A DNA stretch of 46,155 bases. Source: Hydrogenophaga sp. A37 (GTDB taxonomy: Bacteria; Pseudomonadota; Gammaproteobacteria; Burkholderiales; Burkholderiaceae_C). The stretch spans positions 1-46,155 of the forward strand of contig NZ_MUNZ01000097.1 of the NCBI RefSeq assembly GCF_002001205.1, written 5' to 3'. A program made the translations under genes and the position numbers. The notes under the pieces are model-generated. The model was not told the origin of the DNA. It was given only the letters and a program-made list of their open reading frames with translations, and ran no database searches. Of the stretch, positions 1 through 9,709 are shown piece after piece (positions within the stretch are counted from its first letter, which is position 1; every line of letters starts with the position of its first letter).

Positions 1-1
1 A

Positions 2-127
2 CGCATCGACCACTTCGTCACCGCTCACAACGAAAACTGCCAGCCGTGCAGGTGGACCGCCACTGCCGATTCCATCCTTGAAAAGCTGCATCGACTTTGT
101 TCACGTATCAGCGGGACAGGACACTAG
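2..127 (+). mobile_element. IS630-family transposase, C-terminal end (partial at window edge)
   Basis: Reading from base 2 gives 41 residues ending in a TAG stop, including RIDHFVTAHNENCQP and ADSILEKLHRLCSRISGT. This is the usual C-terminal tail of IS630/Tc1-type DDE transposases, as known for the family. The DDE core would lie left of the window. The sequence immediately before the stop, containing CAGCGGGACAGGACAC, has the look of an IS630 terminal repeat, and the next two bases are TA, the duplicated target dinucleotide of the family. The element therefore probably ends at about 124-126, directly against the serine recombinase remnant on the other strand. Family assignment is good; the exact element boundary is inferred. 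Confidence 0.7.
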
Positions 128-960
128 GGCAATGGCAGGGCCTGCATCAGGCTCGTGGCCGTCACATCTGCAGGGTGCTCTCCAGCTTCGATGGACTGGG
201 TGATATCCGGTGCTAGCAAGGCCAGATGCAGCAAGTGGGTGACGTAACCCGGGCTGACGTTCTCCTCCTTGGCGATGTCTCCAATGCCTTGGCCCAGTCG
301 AGTCAGGCGCTCCAGCCAGTCGCGTGACTTGTTGATCAACTGGATCAATGTCTGATCGGGTTCTGGCGCACGGACCGCACCCGCTCCTCTGATGATCAGC
401 CGAACGGCCATCCCGCAGCGTTTGCGTTGTGCGGCCACTTCAAACTGTGCTGTCTCGGGACCAGTTCCTGCCTTGACCATGGCACAGCCGACCAGGTCGA
501 CTGTGACCCGGACTGCACTGGAGCCGACTTCCACCGAGTCGATGCAGCGCCCCAGGTGTCTGTTCCTGGTCGCTCTTGGCCAGAGCTTGGGCCACCTTCT
601 GCCCCGCCGCAATGACCTCTTCGGCGGCTTTGGCGTTGCTCCAGCCCATCGCATCCACCACCTGCTTGGGGTCAAATGCCCAGTTCATCACCGCCTTGAT
701 CACCAGCTGTTCAATTTCGTGGGCCGGCAACCGGAGTGGGTCACAAGGAGAGTCTGCCGGCGTGACGTAGTAGCGGTAGCGCTTGTTCCCCTTGCGCGCA
801 TGAGAAGGGATCAGCCGCCGGCCCGTTTCATCAAAGAGCTTGCCACTGAGCTGACTCGGATTCGCCGCATGGGACTGGCTCTTGTGACCGCTGCGTTGGG
901 CCTCCAGCTTCGCTTGCACGGCATCCCACAAAACGCCAACTCGGAACTTGGGCGCCCTGG
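124..960 (-). pseudogene. large serine recombinase remnant, frameshifted and lacking its catalytic domain
   Basis: Two minus-strand frames together read as the middle and end of a large serine recombinase. The upstream frame (about 960-560) contains VLWDAVQAKLEAQRSGHK and GKLFDETGRRLIPSHARKG, then KRYRYYVTP, typical of the recombinase domain. The downstream frame (about 560-124) contains VEVGSSAVRVTVDL, IIRGAGAV and SRDWLERLTRLGQGIGDIA with a helix-turn-helix-like VSPGYVTHLLHLALLAPDI. A frame change near 545-565 separates them. No resolvase domain with the catalytic serine precedes the remnant, so it is inactive. Its last codons run into the IS630 end, so the insertion probably removed the true C-terminus. 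Confidence 0.7.
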
Positions 961-1036
961 CGTTTTATTTTCAGGCGATGGTCAGTCGCATGCGTGCTCG
1001 CCAAGTTCAGATCTTTCATTCAAATAAGAGCGCCTA

Positions 1037-1046
1037 TCGAATTCGA
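1037..1046. promoter_or_regulatory. 10-bp palindrome upstream of hipB, possible operator
   Basis: TCGAATTCGA is a perfect palindrome about 90 bases upstream of the hipB start, in the only gap before the pair. HipB-type proteins bind palindromic operators upstream of their own genes. The match to any known HipB site is not evident, so this is a weak suggestion based on position and symmetry only. Confidence 0.2.
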
Positions 1047-1133
1047 GTGCTCCGTTTTGCGCTCTGTGGACTTTCAGAGAAGAAGCATGCGGGAGTTCAC
1101 TCCGAGCCGTCGTGACGCTCAATATCAGCAGCC

Positions 1134-1451
1134 ATGACGAAACAAGTTTCCCCGTCCTCCGCGCGCGCGCTCAAGCGCCTGGGCTTCCACATTTCACTGT
1201 CCAGGCGCCGACGACGCTGGAGCCAGAAAGACATGGCGGAACAGATCGGCGCTTCGGTGAGCACCGTGCGACGCCTGGAGGCGGGGGACCCGGGTATCGC
1301 CTTGCAGCATCTGGTCAGCGTGTTGTCCGCGTTTGGCGAGCTGGATCAGCTCAATACCTTGCTCGACACCCGTCGAGACGCCGTATGCCTACTGCTGCAA
1401 GACGGGGAACTGCCTGGGCGCATCCGGGCCCGTTCATCAAATGTGCGCTGA
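1134..1451 (+). CDS. hipB: HipB-like XRE-family antitoxin/repressor
   Basis: A 105-residue protein with an XRE/Cro-type helix-turn-helix at about residues 12-70: LGFHISLSRRRRRWSQKDM, then EQIGASVSTVRRLEAGDPG, the usual recognition-helix pattern of HipB antitoxins. In HipBA systems HipB represses its own operon and binds and neutralises the HipA kinase. Its stop overlaps the proposed hipA start by 11 bases, the usual coupling for such pairs. The start codon has only a weak ribosome binding site. The partner HipA has lost key kinase residues (see next gene), so the pair may now act as a repressor complex rather than as a toxin-antitoxin module; that is inference. Confidence 0.75.
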   Translation: MTKQVSPSSARALKRLGFHISLSRRRRRWSQKDMAEQIGASVSTVRRLEAGDPGIALQHLVSVLSAFGELDQLNTLLDTRRDAVCLLLQDGELPGRIRARSSNVR

Positions 1452-2814
1452 AGCTATGAACGCATCGACCAGCGCCCAACAGAACTCGGCACGATCCGTC
1501 TCATCCGTCGCCTTCGGTCCGCGAACGGAGCATCTCCTGGACATCATGTTGGGAAATGCCGAGCTGCCCGTGGGCGTGCTGCACCATTTCAGAGATGGGC
1601 CCACCGAGTGCTCGCAGTTCACCTTGGATCGCCGCTGGCTGAACCATGCTCGACATTTCAAACTGTCCCCAGATCTGCGCCAACACGGCCTGGGCCAGTG
1701 GCGCAAGGCCCTGGGTGGAGGGGGAACCCCGTTCTTTGCGGCACTGGCGGACACACAACCCGATGGGTTCGCACGGTCGGTCCTTGATCCGGCACTGGGC
1801 GATTTATTCATCCCAAGCCATCAGATGGCGGAACTTGAGTCCAGCGCGCTGATGTCCCTGTGCGCGGTTCACGACCTCTGCCGGCTCGGTGCGCTGCGCA
1901 TCCGTCCCAGGAATGCTGAATGGATGTCCTCCAGGAAGCTCATCGATCTGCCGACCCATGTGGATCTGAATGCGATGCTCGAAGCCACCTCAGCCTTTGA
2001 ACGAGGCCATGCCGATCAGCGGCAGCGCCAACTCCTGCTCAGCAGCGCCACCGCACTGGGGGGATCCCGGCCCAAAATTTGTTTTGTGCAAGAAGACAAA
2101 ACACTGGCCGTGGCCAGGTTCCCCAGCGTGTTCGATGAGTATCCCGTCACCAAAGCCGAAGCGCTCGGATCCATGCTGGCCAAGGCAGCAGGCATCGACG
2201 TGGTGGAAGTGCAGCTCATAACCCACCGCCATGGTTCGGCGCTGATCGTCCAGCGATTGGATCGAGGGGAGGAGGGTGGTCGTTTGGCTTACCTGTCCGC
2301 CAGGAGCCTGTTGCTCGCGGAAGAGGGCGATGAGGTGAGCTGCCTGGAACTGCTGAACGGCATGCGCAAATGCTGCAAAGATTTCGACGCAGATGCGCGC
2401 CAGCTCTGGCGCCGCTTGATGTTCAGACTCTTGATCAACAACGTTGATGCAAGGCTCCACAAGATCGGATTTCTGTACAGCAGCCAGGATCGCTGGCGAT
2501 TGGCGCCGGCGATCAACCTGACACCGTCGCTGAAACCCAGGCGACCTTCAACCGCACCCCAGATCACAGAACTGGGTCCCAAGTGCGACGTGGACACCTT
2601 GCTCGGGCTGTCTGCCGCGTTTGCACTTCCCCGTACCGAGGCGCTCGGCGTCCTGGCCACCCTGGTCGACGAGATCGGTCGCTGGAGGACGGTGGCATCA
2701 CAGTTCGCCGTGGGCATGAAGCCAGCTGAAATGGATTTGCTGGAAGGTGCCATGAACAACCAGCACATGCAGCAGGCCCTGGCGATGGTGAGTACCTTCC
2801 GTGCAAAGCCCTGA
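1441..2814 (+). CDS. hipA: HipA-like protein with degenerate kinase site
   Basis: A 457-residue protein (452 if the second ATG at 1456 is used) with HipA layout: N-terminal subdomain, then the kinase core. It has GGSRPK at about 207-212, typical of the HipA glycine-rich loop, and FRLLINNVDARLHKIGFLY at about 329-347. HipA kinases phosphorylate glutamyl-tRNA synthetase or other targets. Three hallmark positions differ from the family pattern: the ATP-binding lysine before FPS is Arg226, the usual D-x-H-x-x-N catalytic loop reads D336-A-R-L-H-K, and the metal-binding Asp of the Y-D-L motif is Asn359 (AINLTPS). The reading frame is intact. It is probably a pseudokinase or an early decay product. 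The start is uncertain because it lies within the hipB overlap. Confidence 0.75.
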   Translation: MCAEAMNASTSAQQNSARSVSSVAFGPRTEHLLDIMLGNAELPVGVLHHFRDGPTECSQFTLDRRWLNHARHFKLSPDLRQHGLGQWRKALGGGGTPFFAALADTQPDGFARSVLDPALGDLFIPSHQMAELESSALMSLCAVHDLCRLGALRIRPRNAEWMSSRKLIDLPTHVDLNAMLEATSAFERGHADQRQRQLLLSSATALGGSRPKICFVQEDKTLAVARFPSVFDEYPVTKAEALGSMLAKAAGIDVVEVQLITHRHGSALIVQRLDRGEEGGRLAYLSARSLLLAEEGDEVSCLELLNGMRKCCKDFDADARQLWRRLMFRLLINNVDARLHKIGFLYSSQDRWRLAPAINLTPSLKPRRPSTAPQITELGPKCDVDTLLGLSAAFALPRTEALGVLATLVDEIGRWRTVASQFAVGMKPAEMDLLEGAMNNQHMQQALAMVSTFRAKP

Positions 2815-2943
2815 ACAGGGCGAGGTGGACCGCAGCTCTGTATAAGTTATGGACGAACCATCGCGGGGCCATGCGTTCGCATCTGACGCGTTGACGAACT
2901 TGAACGTTCAGATCTGAGCCATCCACCGCGTCCGCCATCTACA

Positions 2944-2991
2944 GTGGATCTGTTGGAAGGGGCGATGAACAACCCGTATGTTCGGCAGCCT
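2944..2991 (+). pseudogene. remnant of a second HipA C-terminus
   Basis: Translation gives VDLLEGAMNNPYVRQP, closely matching MDLLEGAMNNQHMQQA at the end of the adjacent HipA (about 2731-2778). Only about 16 codons are alike. It looks like the tail left from a tandem hipA paralogue or from an imprecise duplication; no start, kinase core or partner antitoxin accompanies it. Confidence 0.5.
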
Positions 2992-3041
2992 CGTGAGAGG
3001 AGGGGGCTGTCGGGCATGACCGCTGAACCGGGAAGCCCTGC

Positions 3042-3055
3042 ATGGGTATACCCAT
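3042..3055. promoter_or_regulatory. 14-bp perfect palindrome ATGGGTATACCCAT
   Basis: ATGGGTATACCCAT is a perfect inverted repeat just after the HipA tail remnant. The GGTATACC core resembles operators of XRE-type repressors in general. It may be a leftover operator of a lost hipBA-like pair. There is no clear gene start close downstream, so a function is not shown. Confidence 0.25.
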
Positions 3056-3736
3056 AACCATAATGTGAATCCCACTCAGGGCCATCGTTGGACCATCCGG
3101 TGTCTTGCTGATGTGCATGACACGCAGTTTTCTTTGAGCGCGGCTTTTGCACAGCTGAGCCGTGGGGGCCTTGAGGGAGCGGCATGGCAACCGGAAGGGC
3201 GCGGAAGGGCGGGATCGAACACCCCGGTGCTCAAGCGACCTTGTTAATCCGCATGAACCCCTCGCCAAGGCCCCTGTTCGGGGCTTGGGGCGATCATCAC
3301 GGCAGCGTCAGGGGTCGCGCCGGCCTGGGGCGCATCAGGGCGCCCAAAAGGCCCGGTTCCCGCCTGTCCTTGGCCTTCCGCATGGCTGATGCATCTGTGC
3401 CGGGGGCTTGAGGGATGCTCCGTATAACCATTGCCGCAAAAATGTTGAGGCGAGCGGGCCAGCCAAGAGATTCACCAAGCAGGCCAAGTGCCCCCGCAGC
3501 GTGTGCCCGTTCACCATGACCACCAAGGGGCGTGTGGCAGGGGAGAGCGCCGATCAGACAGGGGGGCTTGCAGGGTCAGAGGCCCGAAACCCCCTTTTTT
3601 TGCGCCGGCGGGCGCGCGTTCTTTCTTTTAATGCTGTAACGCACTCACGCCGTGCAGTGTGCGGAATTTTCCGGAGCGCGAAAAGCCCAGAAAACGGACC
3701 TTCGGTAGACGGGTTTTGAGGTAATACAGGTTTGCA

Positions 3737-3827
3737 GCGGACTGCGTCCACCGCCAGTAAGACAAGGCTCCCACGCAAGTGGGAGCCTTTTGTCTTTCTG
3801 GGTCCAGTGTTTTCGCGGGTTGGCGGG
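3737..3827 (+). repeat. 91-bp direct repeat, copy A, with terminator-like hairpin
   Basis: This stretch, from GCGGACTGCGTCCACCGCC to TTTTCGCGGGTTGGCGG, recurs with a few changes at 19300-19389 in the same orientation. It holds an 11-bp perfect stem with a GCAA loop (3764-3789, AAGGCTCCCAC paired with GTGGGAGCCTT) followed by T-rich sequence, which could act as a transcription terminator. The same-strand frame through both copies encodes a short peptide containing KTRLPRKW, probably a chance frame. The two copies bracket the nucleoside block, 15.5 kb apart. Confidence 0.75.
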
Positions 3828-4297
3828 CGGTGGCCGATGCTCTGTGGATTCTCTCAAGGCGCCGTTTATGGCCGATGCAGCGGGCCATTCTCTAAAGCCG
3901 GTTTTTGGCAGTGAGGCTTTTGGCCAAGCTTCAGGCCAATTCAATCAGCGCGGGCCTTTGATCAGCATGCTGCCTTGTGATCTCACCAGACCCATGGCAG
4001 GTAAGGGTGACCAGACGTTGTTGAGGTGGGGTAGGGCAGTGCGGTTCGCAGCGGGAGCGTGATTCCGCCGGCGAGCTCCGAAGCGGCCTGTCAGCGCGGT
4101 TTTGTGGCCTCGCCACTCATACATGACAAGTGACGGCGATTTCGCGGTTCGAGAGCGCATCCTGTAGTGCCCTGAACTCGATGGGAGACTATCTTGGGTG
4201 TCCCGTGTCTGGATGCAGCACATCGATGCGACAACCGGAGAAAGGCCGCCGCGTCCGGTGTTCCTGATCAAGAAGGTGCCGTATGAAATGATGCTGC

Positions 4298-4924
4298 ATG
4301 CCATTGAGTTCCGAAGACCTCCAACAAATCGCCGCGCGCACCCTGGCGCACTACGAACAGCACGCCCAAAGCTACTGGGAGGGCACACGCGATCACGACG
4401 TCAGCCAGAACATCGCGGCGCTGCTGAAACACATACCCGGACCACCGCCCTTTGACCTGCTGGATTTCGGCTGTGGTCCCGGGCGCGACCTGCATACCTT
4501 CAAAGCGCTGGGCCACCGCGCCGTGGGCCTGGAGGGTGCGCCCAGCGCGGCGGCGCTCGCGCGCGTCCACAGCGGCTGCGAGGTGCTGGAGCAGAGCTTC
4601 CTGCAGCTCGAACTGCCGGAGCAGCGCTACGACGGTGTTTTTGCAAATGCCGTGCTGTTCCATGTGCCCTCTCAGGTGCTGTCGCAGGTGCTGCAACAAC
4701 TGCGGGCCTGTCTTCGGCCGGGCGGCGTGCTGTTCAGCTCCAACCCGCGCGGCGATGGCCAAGAAGGCTGGAACGGTGAGCGCTACGGCGCATTTCACGA
4801 CTGGCCAACCTGGCGTGCCTTGATGACCGCCGCCGGCTTCGATGAGTTGGAGCACTTCTACCGTCCGACAGGTCTACCGATCGAGCAACAGCCATGGCTG
4901 GCGAGCGTGTGGCGCAAGCGCTGA
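4298..4924 (+). CDS. class I SAM-dependent methyltransferase
   Basis: A 208-residue protein with a class I methyltransferase fold. Motif I is LLDFGCGPGRDLHTFKALG at about 52-70, the AdoMet-binding glycine-rich loop. The acidic end of strand 2 may be the E of VGLEGAPS, and FANAVLFHV and LRPGGVLFSSNPRG match motifs II/post II and III. Length and layout fit small ubiquinone/menaquinone-methyltransferase-like enzymes (Methyltransf_11/25). The substrate cannot be predicted. A truncated, inverted paralogue of the central part lies at 17232-17418. The gene stands alone between gene-free stretches in the accessory region. The ATG start has a poor ribosome binding site, but no better start is seen. 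Confidence 0.8.
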   Translation: MPLSSEDLQQIAARTLAHYEQHAQSYWEGTRDHDVSQNIAALLKHIPGPPPFDLLDFGCGPGRDLHTFKALGHRAVGLEGAPSAAALARVHSGCEVLEQSFLQLELPEQRYDGVFANAVLFHVPSQVLSQVLQQLRACLRPGGVLFSSNPRGDGQEGWNGERYGAFHDWPTWRALMTAAGFDELEHFYRPTGLPIEQQPWLASVWRKR

Positions 4925-5339
4925 GCCCTGGCTCCAAGGCACTGCGCATCTGCTGGTCTGCGCATGTGCAGCCTATGACTGTTCTACGCTTGATTGGGCT
5001 CGGCAGTCGGATGCCCGGGGTGAGTCGGCACGCGATAGTTGTGGTCCACGATACTGGATCCTTCGATCCGGTGAATGACCAGTGACCGCTGCCGGGCTTG
5101 ACAGCGCTAGCAGACTCGGCCAGAAACTGAATGGCCGCAGTCGAGGTCAGCTCCGAAGCGTGTGCAGTCGGTGGGTACTGCCAGGCGTGCTCACGCTGAC
5201 TGCCACGAAGCGGCTGTTGGGTTCGACGACCGGCGCTGACCCGAATGGCGGCTATACGATGTGCTGCGGTCAATAGGGCTACAGCGACCAGGCTGGCGCC
5301 AGGCCACCGACCGCGGCCGCTGCGCCGTCGGCCACCGGT
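4925..5339. other. gene-free stretch
   Basis: No convincing coding sequence, RNA or repeat is seen here. A minus-strand frame is open through it but its composition is arginine/serine rich and matches no family I know; it is treated as the non-coding continuation of the broken gene to its right. Confidence 0.5.
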
Positions 5340-5813
5340 ATCGACGCGCGCATGCTCCTCCGCGCAGTTGAAGGCGCGCATCGTATCGAACGCCGCTTCT
5401 TTCTTCTCTGCGGACAGGTCGTCTATACCCTCGGCCTGCCGGCCGCCGCGCCAGTTGGCCAACGGTTTGCCGGTGGCGTCCAGCGCCACGATCTGCCCAC
5501 GCAGACCCAGGCGCTGATCAGAGGCCTCCAGCAAGGCCAATGCGGTGCGGCGGTATGCGTTCCAAGCAAGGTAGAGGGTCGGACCGCTGCGCTTGAGGCC
5601 ATAACGCGTCAATTCCTGCAGCAGCAATTCGGTATGGCTGCCGGGCTTCAGGACTCCGCCTTAGAGCAGGCGCCTGTCACACACGTAGGCCACGCGGGCA
5701 ATCTCGGCCAGCGCCAGTTGCAAGGGCGTCTGAAGCAGACCCAGCGCGCCCAGGTCCTCACTGTCCAAGACCGACAGCGCGATGGCGCAACCGGACGAGG
5801 CGCCGTCAGGCAT
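5340..5813 (-). pseudogene. unrecognised gene with in-frame stop
   Basis: An ATG at 5813 follows an excellent ribosome binding site (AGGAGGTG, 5822-5829 on the minus strand) and opens a 50-residue frame: MPDGASSGCAIALSVLD, later LQLALAEIARVAYVCDRRLL. A TAA at 5661-5663 ends it, but the same frame continues with SHTELLLQELTRYGLKRSG and LDATGKPLANWRGGRQAEGI to about 5340. The simplest reading is one gene of about 150 residues interrupted by a nonsense mutation; alternatively the 50-residue peptide is the gene. It lies 56 bases downstream of add on the same strand, so it could once have been co-transcribed. I do not recognise the family. Confidence 0.35.
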
Positions 5814-5869
5814 CTTGGGGGCACCTCCTGAATGTGGCGGTCATTCTCGGGTGCCGGTGGGTCCGCCGT

Positions 5870-6928
5870 CTACCGTGGCGGCGCGGCCTGAGACAGGGCG
5901 GCTAGCGCTGCCACCCGCTGCGCTGCCGGCAGAAAGGCGTGCTGCGCCGCCTGCTGTGCCATGGCCATCAGATCGGCGGCAGTCAGGGGTGTGTGGCGCA
6001 GCAGCTGCGCCGCTTCCTGGCTGTGGCCGATGCGGCTGATCAGTCGGTTGTCCGTGTGGTAACTCAGCGAGAGGCCGGCGCGCCAGAGGTCGGTGATCGG
6101 GTGGGTGGCGATGCTGCGGGCCGCGCCGGTGTGCACATTGCTGGTGGCGCACACCTCCAGGTGCAGACCACGCTCGATGGCTTCGTCCAGCAAGTGGCGG
6201 CGCCCAGTATCGCGCAGCGCGTCCACCAGGTGGATGCCGTGACCGATGCGCGTGGCGCCCAAGCGCGCGGCTTCCAGCACCCTTTCCGCCCCATCGGCCT
6301 CCCCCGCGTGCAGGGTGATGCCCAGGCCGGCATCGCGCACCAGCGCCAGCGCCTGGGCATGCTCGCCGGGGGGGTGCCCGCGTTCGGCGCCGGCCAGGTC
6401 GAAGCCGACCACACCCTGGCCTTGGTAGCGCACCGCCAGTCGGGCGGCGCGCAGGGTTTCCGAAGGCGACAGGTGCCGCATCGCGCAGACGATCAGGCCC
6501 GAGCGCTGGTTCAGGGGCAGGGCAGGGCTGTCGGCCAGGCCTTGCAGCAGCGCTTCCACGGCGGCTTCGCCGTTGATGCCATGGGCTTCAAACAACAGCG
6601 GCGCGATGCGGAACTCGGCCAGCACGGCGCCATCTGCCGCAGCGTCTTCGGCGGCTTCAAATGCCACGCGACGCATCGCCCGGGTGCTGGCCATGGCCGC
6701 CACGGTGAGGGCAAAACCCTCCAGGTACTTCTCCAGGCTACCGGCGTGCGCGTTGTCGTCGAACCAGCGGGCCAGCGCGGCCTCACCTTCCGCAGGGGGC
6801 TGCAGACCGCGGTCCTGCAGCAGCTCGCGCAGCGTGTTCAGGCGCAAGCCGCCGTCCAGATGTTCGTGCAGCAGCACCTTGGGCAGGGCGTGGGCTGTGG
6901 CCTCTGGGGCGTCGTCGTGCGGCTTCAT
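5870..6928 (-). CDS. add: adenosine deaminase
   Basis: A 352-residue metal-dependent hydrolase of the adenosine/AMP deaminase family, converting adenosine and deoxyadenosine to inosine forms. Visible signatures are HEHLDG near the N-terminus (two zinc histidines), SNVHTGA, HAGE with the catalytic Glu, GHGIHL with a zinc His, and HTDNRLIS with the metal-binding Asp. In most relatives the last motif is NTDDP, so the region around it is slightly divergent. The frame is open far upstream of 6928, but that extension lies antisense to the divergent gene and has unlike composition; the ATG at 6928 places HEHLDG at the expected distance. It shares a 129-bp intergenic region with the nucleoside importer operon and supplies inosine for its phosphorylase. 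Confidence 0.9.
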   Translation of the reverse strand: MKPHDDAPEATAHALPKVLLHEHLDGGLRLNTLRELLQDRGLQPPAEGEAALARWFDDNAHAGSLEKYLEGFALTVAAMASTRAMRRVAFEAAEDAAADGAVLAEFRIAPLLFEAHGINGEAAVEALLQGLADSPALPLNQRSGLIVCAMRHLSPSETLRAARLAVRYQGQGVVGFDLAGAERGHPPGEHAQALALVRDAGLGITLHAGEADGAERVLEAARLGATRIGHGIHLVDALRDTGRRHLLDEAIERGLHLEVCATSNVHTGAARSIATHPITDLWRAGLSLSYHTDNRLISRIGHSQEAAQLLRHTPLTAADLMAMAQQAAQHAFLPAAQRVAALAALSQAAPPR

Positions 6929-6987
6929 GACGCCATCGTACGGTTTCAGGCAGGTGTTCCAAACGAGGGCGACTGCGGATAGGTGTC

Positions 6988-7003
6988 TGGCGCAAGTCTT
7001 GCT
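6988..7003 (+). promoter_or_regulatory. putative sigma-54 promoter of the nucleoside operon
   Basis: TGGCGCAAGTCTTGCT fits the sigma-54 consensus TGGCAC-N5-TTGCW with one mismatch and correct -24/-12 spacing. It lies about 55 bases upstream of the BMP-protein ATG in the divergent add/importer gap. If real, it would tie nucleoside use to nitrogen limitation and needs an enhancer-binding activator, none of which is in this window. Confidence 0.35.
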
Positions 7004-7057
7004 ATTCTCTCTCGCACCCAACAGCGATCTTGCTGGGCAACTCACCGGAGGTTCACC

Positions 7058-8077
7058 ATGCCATTGTTCCGCTCGTTCGTTTCCGCCCTTTCGCCAGCCC
7101 GCTCGATCGCCCTTTCCCCGGCGCTGCTGGTCGCCACCTTGACCCTGGCCGCGGCCGGAGTGACCCGTGCCGAACCCGCTGTCATCTTCGACATGGGCGG
7201 CAAGTTCGACAAGAGCTTCAACCAGGCCGGCTACGACGGCGCCGAGCGCTGGAAGAAAGAGAGCGGCAAGGCCTACCTGGAGTTTGAAATCTCCAACCCC
7301 GCACAGCGCGAGCAGGCCATGCGCCGCATGGCCGAGCGCGGGGCCGACCCGATCGTGGGCATTGGCTTCAGCCAGGGCGGTGCGGTCGAGAAGACGGCCA
7401 AGGAGTTTCCCAAGCTGAAGTTCGCCATCATCGACAGCGTGGTCAGCCTGCCCAACGTGCAGAGCATCGTGTTCGCGGAACACGAAGGCAGCTTTCTGGT
7501 GGGCATGATGGCCGCCATGGTCAGCAAAAGCGGCAAGGTCGGCTTCATCGGCGGCATGGACATTCCGCTGATCCGCAAGTTCCAGTGCGGCTATGAGCAG
7601 GGCGCCAAGTACGCCAACCCCAAGGTCCAGTTCATCGGCAACATGACCGGCACCACCCCCGCCGCCTGGGGCGACCCGGCGCGCGGCGCCGAACTGGCCA
7701 AGGCGCAGTTCGCCAGCGGTGTGGACGTGGTGTTTGCCGCTGCCGGCGGCACCGGCACCGGGGTCTACCAGGCCGCCAAGGACGCCGGCAAGCTGGCCAT
7801 CGGCGTGGACAGCAACCAGAACCACCTGCACCCCGGCACCATGCTCACCAGTATGGTCAAGCGGGTCGATGTGGCGGTCTACAGCGCGTTCAAGGGCATC
7901 ACCCCCGGCGTCACAGCGCTGGGCCTCAAGGATGGCGGCGTGGACTACGCCATGGACGAGCACAACGCCAAGCTGGTGACGGCCGACATGAAGAAAAAGG
8001 TGGACGCCGCCAAGGCCGACATCATCAGCGGCAAGATCAAGGTGGTCGATTACATGACCGCCAACAAGTGCCTCTGA
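7058..8077 (+). CDS. BMP-family nucleoside ABC transporter, substrate-binding protein
   Basis: A 339-residue periplasmic receptor of the BMP (basic membrane protein/PnrA/Med) family, whose characterised members bind purine and pyrimidine nucleosides. The ATG at 7058 follows a GGAGG-like site. Residues 1-38 are a signal peptide with a long hydrophobic stretch and an A-x-A-like end (TRAEPA); no lipobox cysteine is visible, so it is probably soluble. Family signatures are DMGGKFDKSFNQAGYDGA, PIVGIGFSQGG, GFIGGMDIPLI and VFAAAGGTGTGVYQAA. The first of these holds the aspartate and asparagine that contact the ligand in this family. It heads the operon with the ATPase, two permeases and nucleoside catabolic genes, which supports a nucleoside ligand. 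Confidence 0.9.
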   Translation: MPLFRSFVSALSPARSIALSPALLVATLTLAAAGVTRAEPAVIFDMGGKFDKSFNQAGYDGAERWKKESGKAYLEFEISNPAQREQAMRRMAERGADPIVGIGFSQGGAVEKTAKEFPKLKFAIIDSVVSLPNVQSIVFAEHEGSFLVGMMAAMVSKSGKVGFIGGMDIPLIRKFQCGYEQGAKYANPKVQFIGNMTGTTPAAWGDPARGAELAKAQFASGVDVVFAAAGGTGTGVYQAAKDAGKLAIGVDSNQNHLHPGTMLTSMVKRVDVAVYSAFKGITPGVTALGLKDGGVDYAMDEHNAKLVTADMKKKVDAAKADIISGKIKVVDYMTANKCL

Positions 8078-8176
8078 GGCGTTGACTTCTGTCCGCAACG
8101 CTGATTCGTGCATGAGCGCCGCACGGCCGTCCCGAAGGCGCTCAGCCCTGCAGTGCGCAGCACGGAGGGTCTTCCA

Positions 8177-9705
<1,529 letters not shown>

Positions 9706-9709
<4 letters not shown>

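Larger units (their letters stand above)
2815..4297. other. gene-free stretch with remnants and a repeat
   Basis: About 1.5 kb with no coding region I can support. Open frames here are short, mutually overlapping and arginine/proline rich in several frames, as expected of non-coding GC-rich DNA. The recognisable content is the HipA tail remnant near 2944, a 14-bp palindrome at 3042, a stem-loop around 3266-3290, and the first copy of a 91-bp repeat at 3737. I see no tRNA or integrase. Confidence 0.6.

Noticed and set aside
3200..3260. Possible tRNA-like end (GGGATCGAACACCCC)
   Set aside because: No acceptor stem, D-arm or anticodon arm can be formed around it on either strand; a chance T-loop-like sequence.
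3732..3914. Small open frame with KTRLPRKW running through the 91-bp repeat (also at 19271-19576)
   Set aside because: It is explained by the repeat's hairpin sequence, has no start signal, and the frames diverge outside the repeat.
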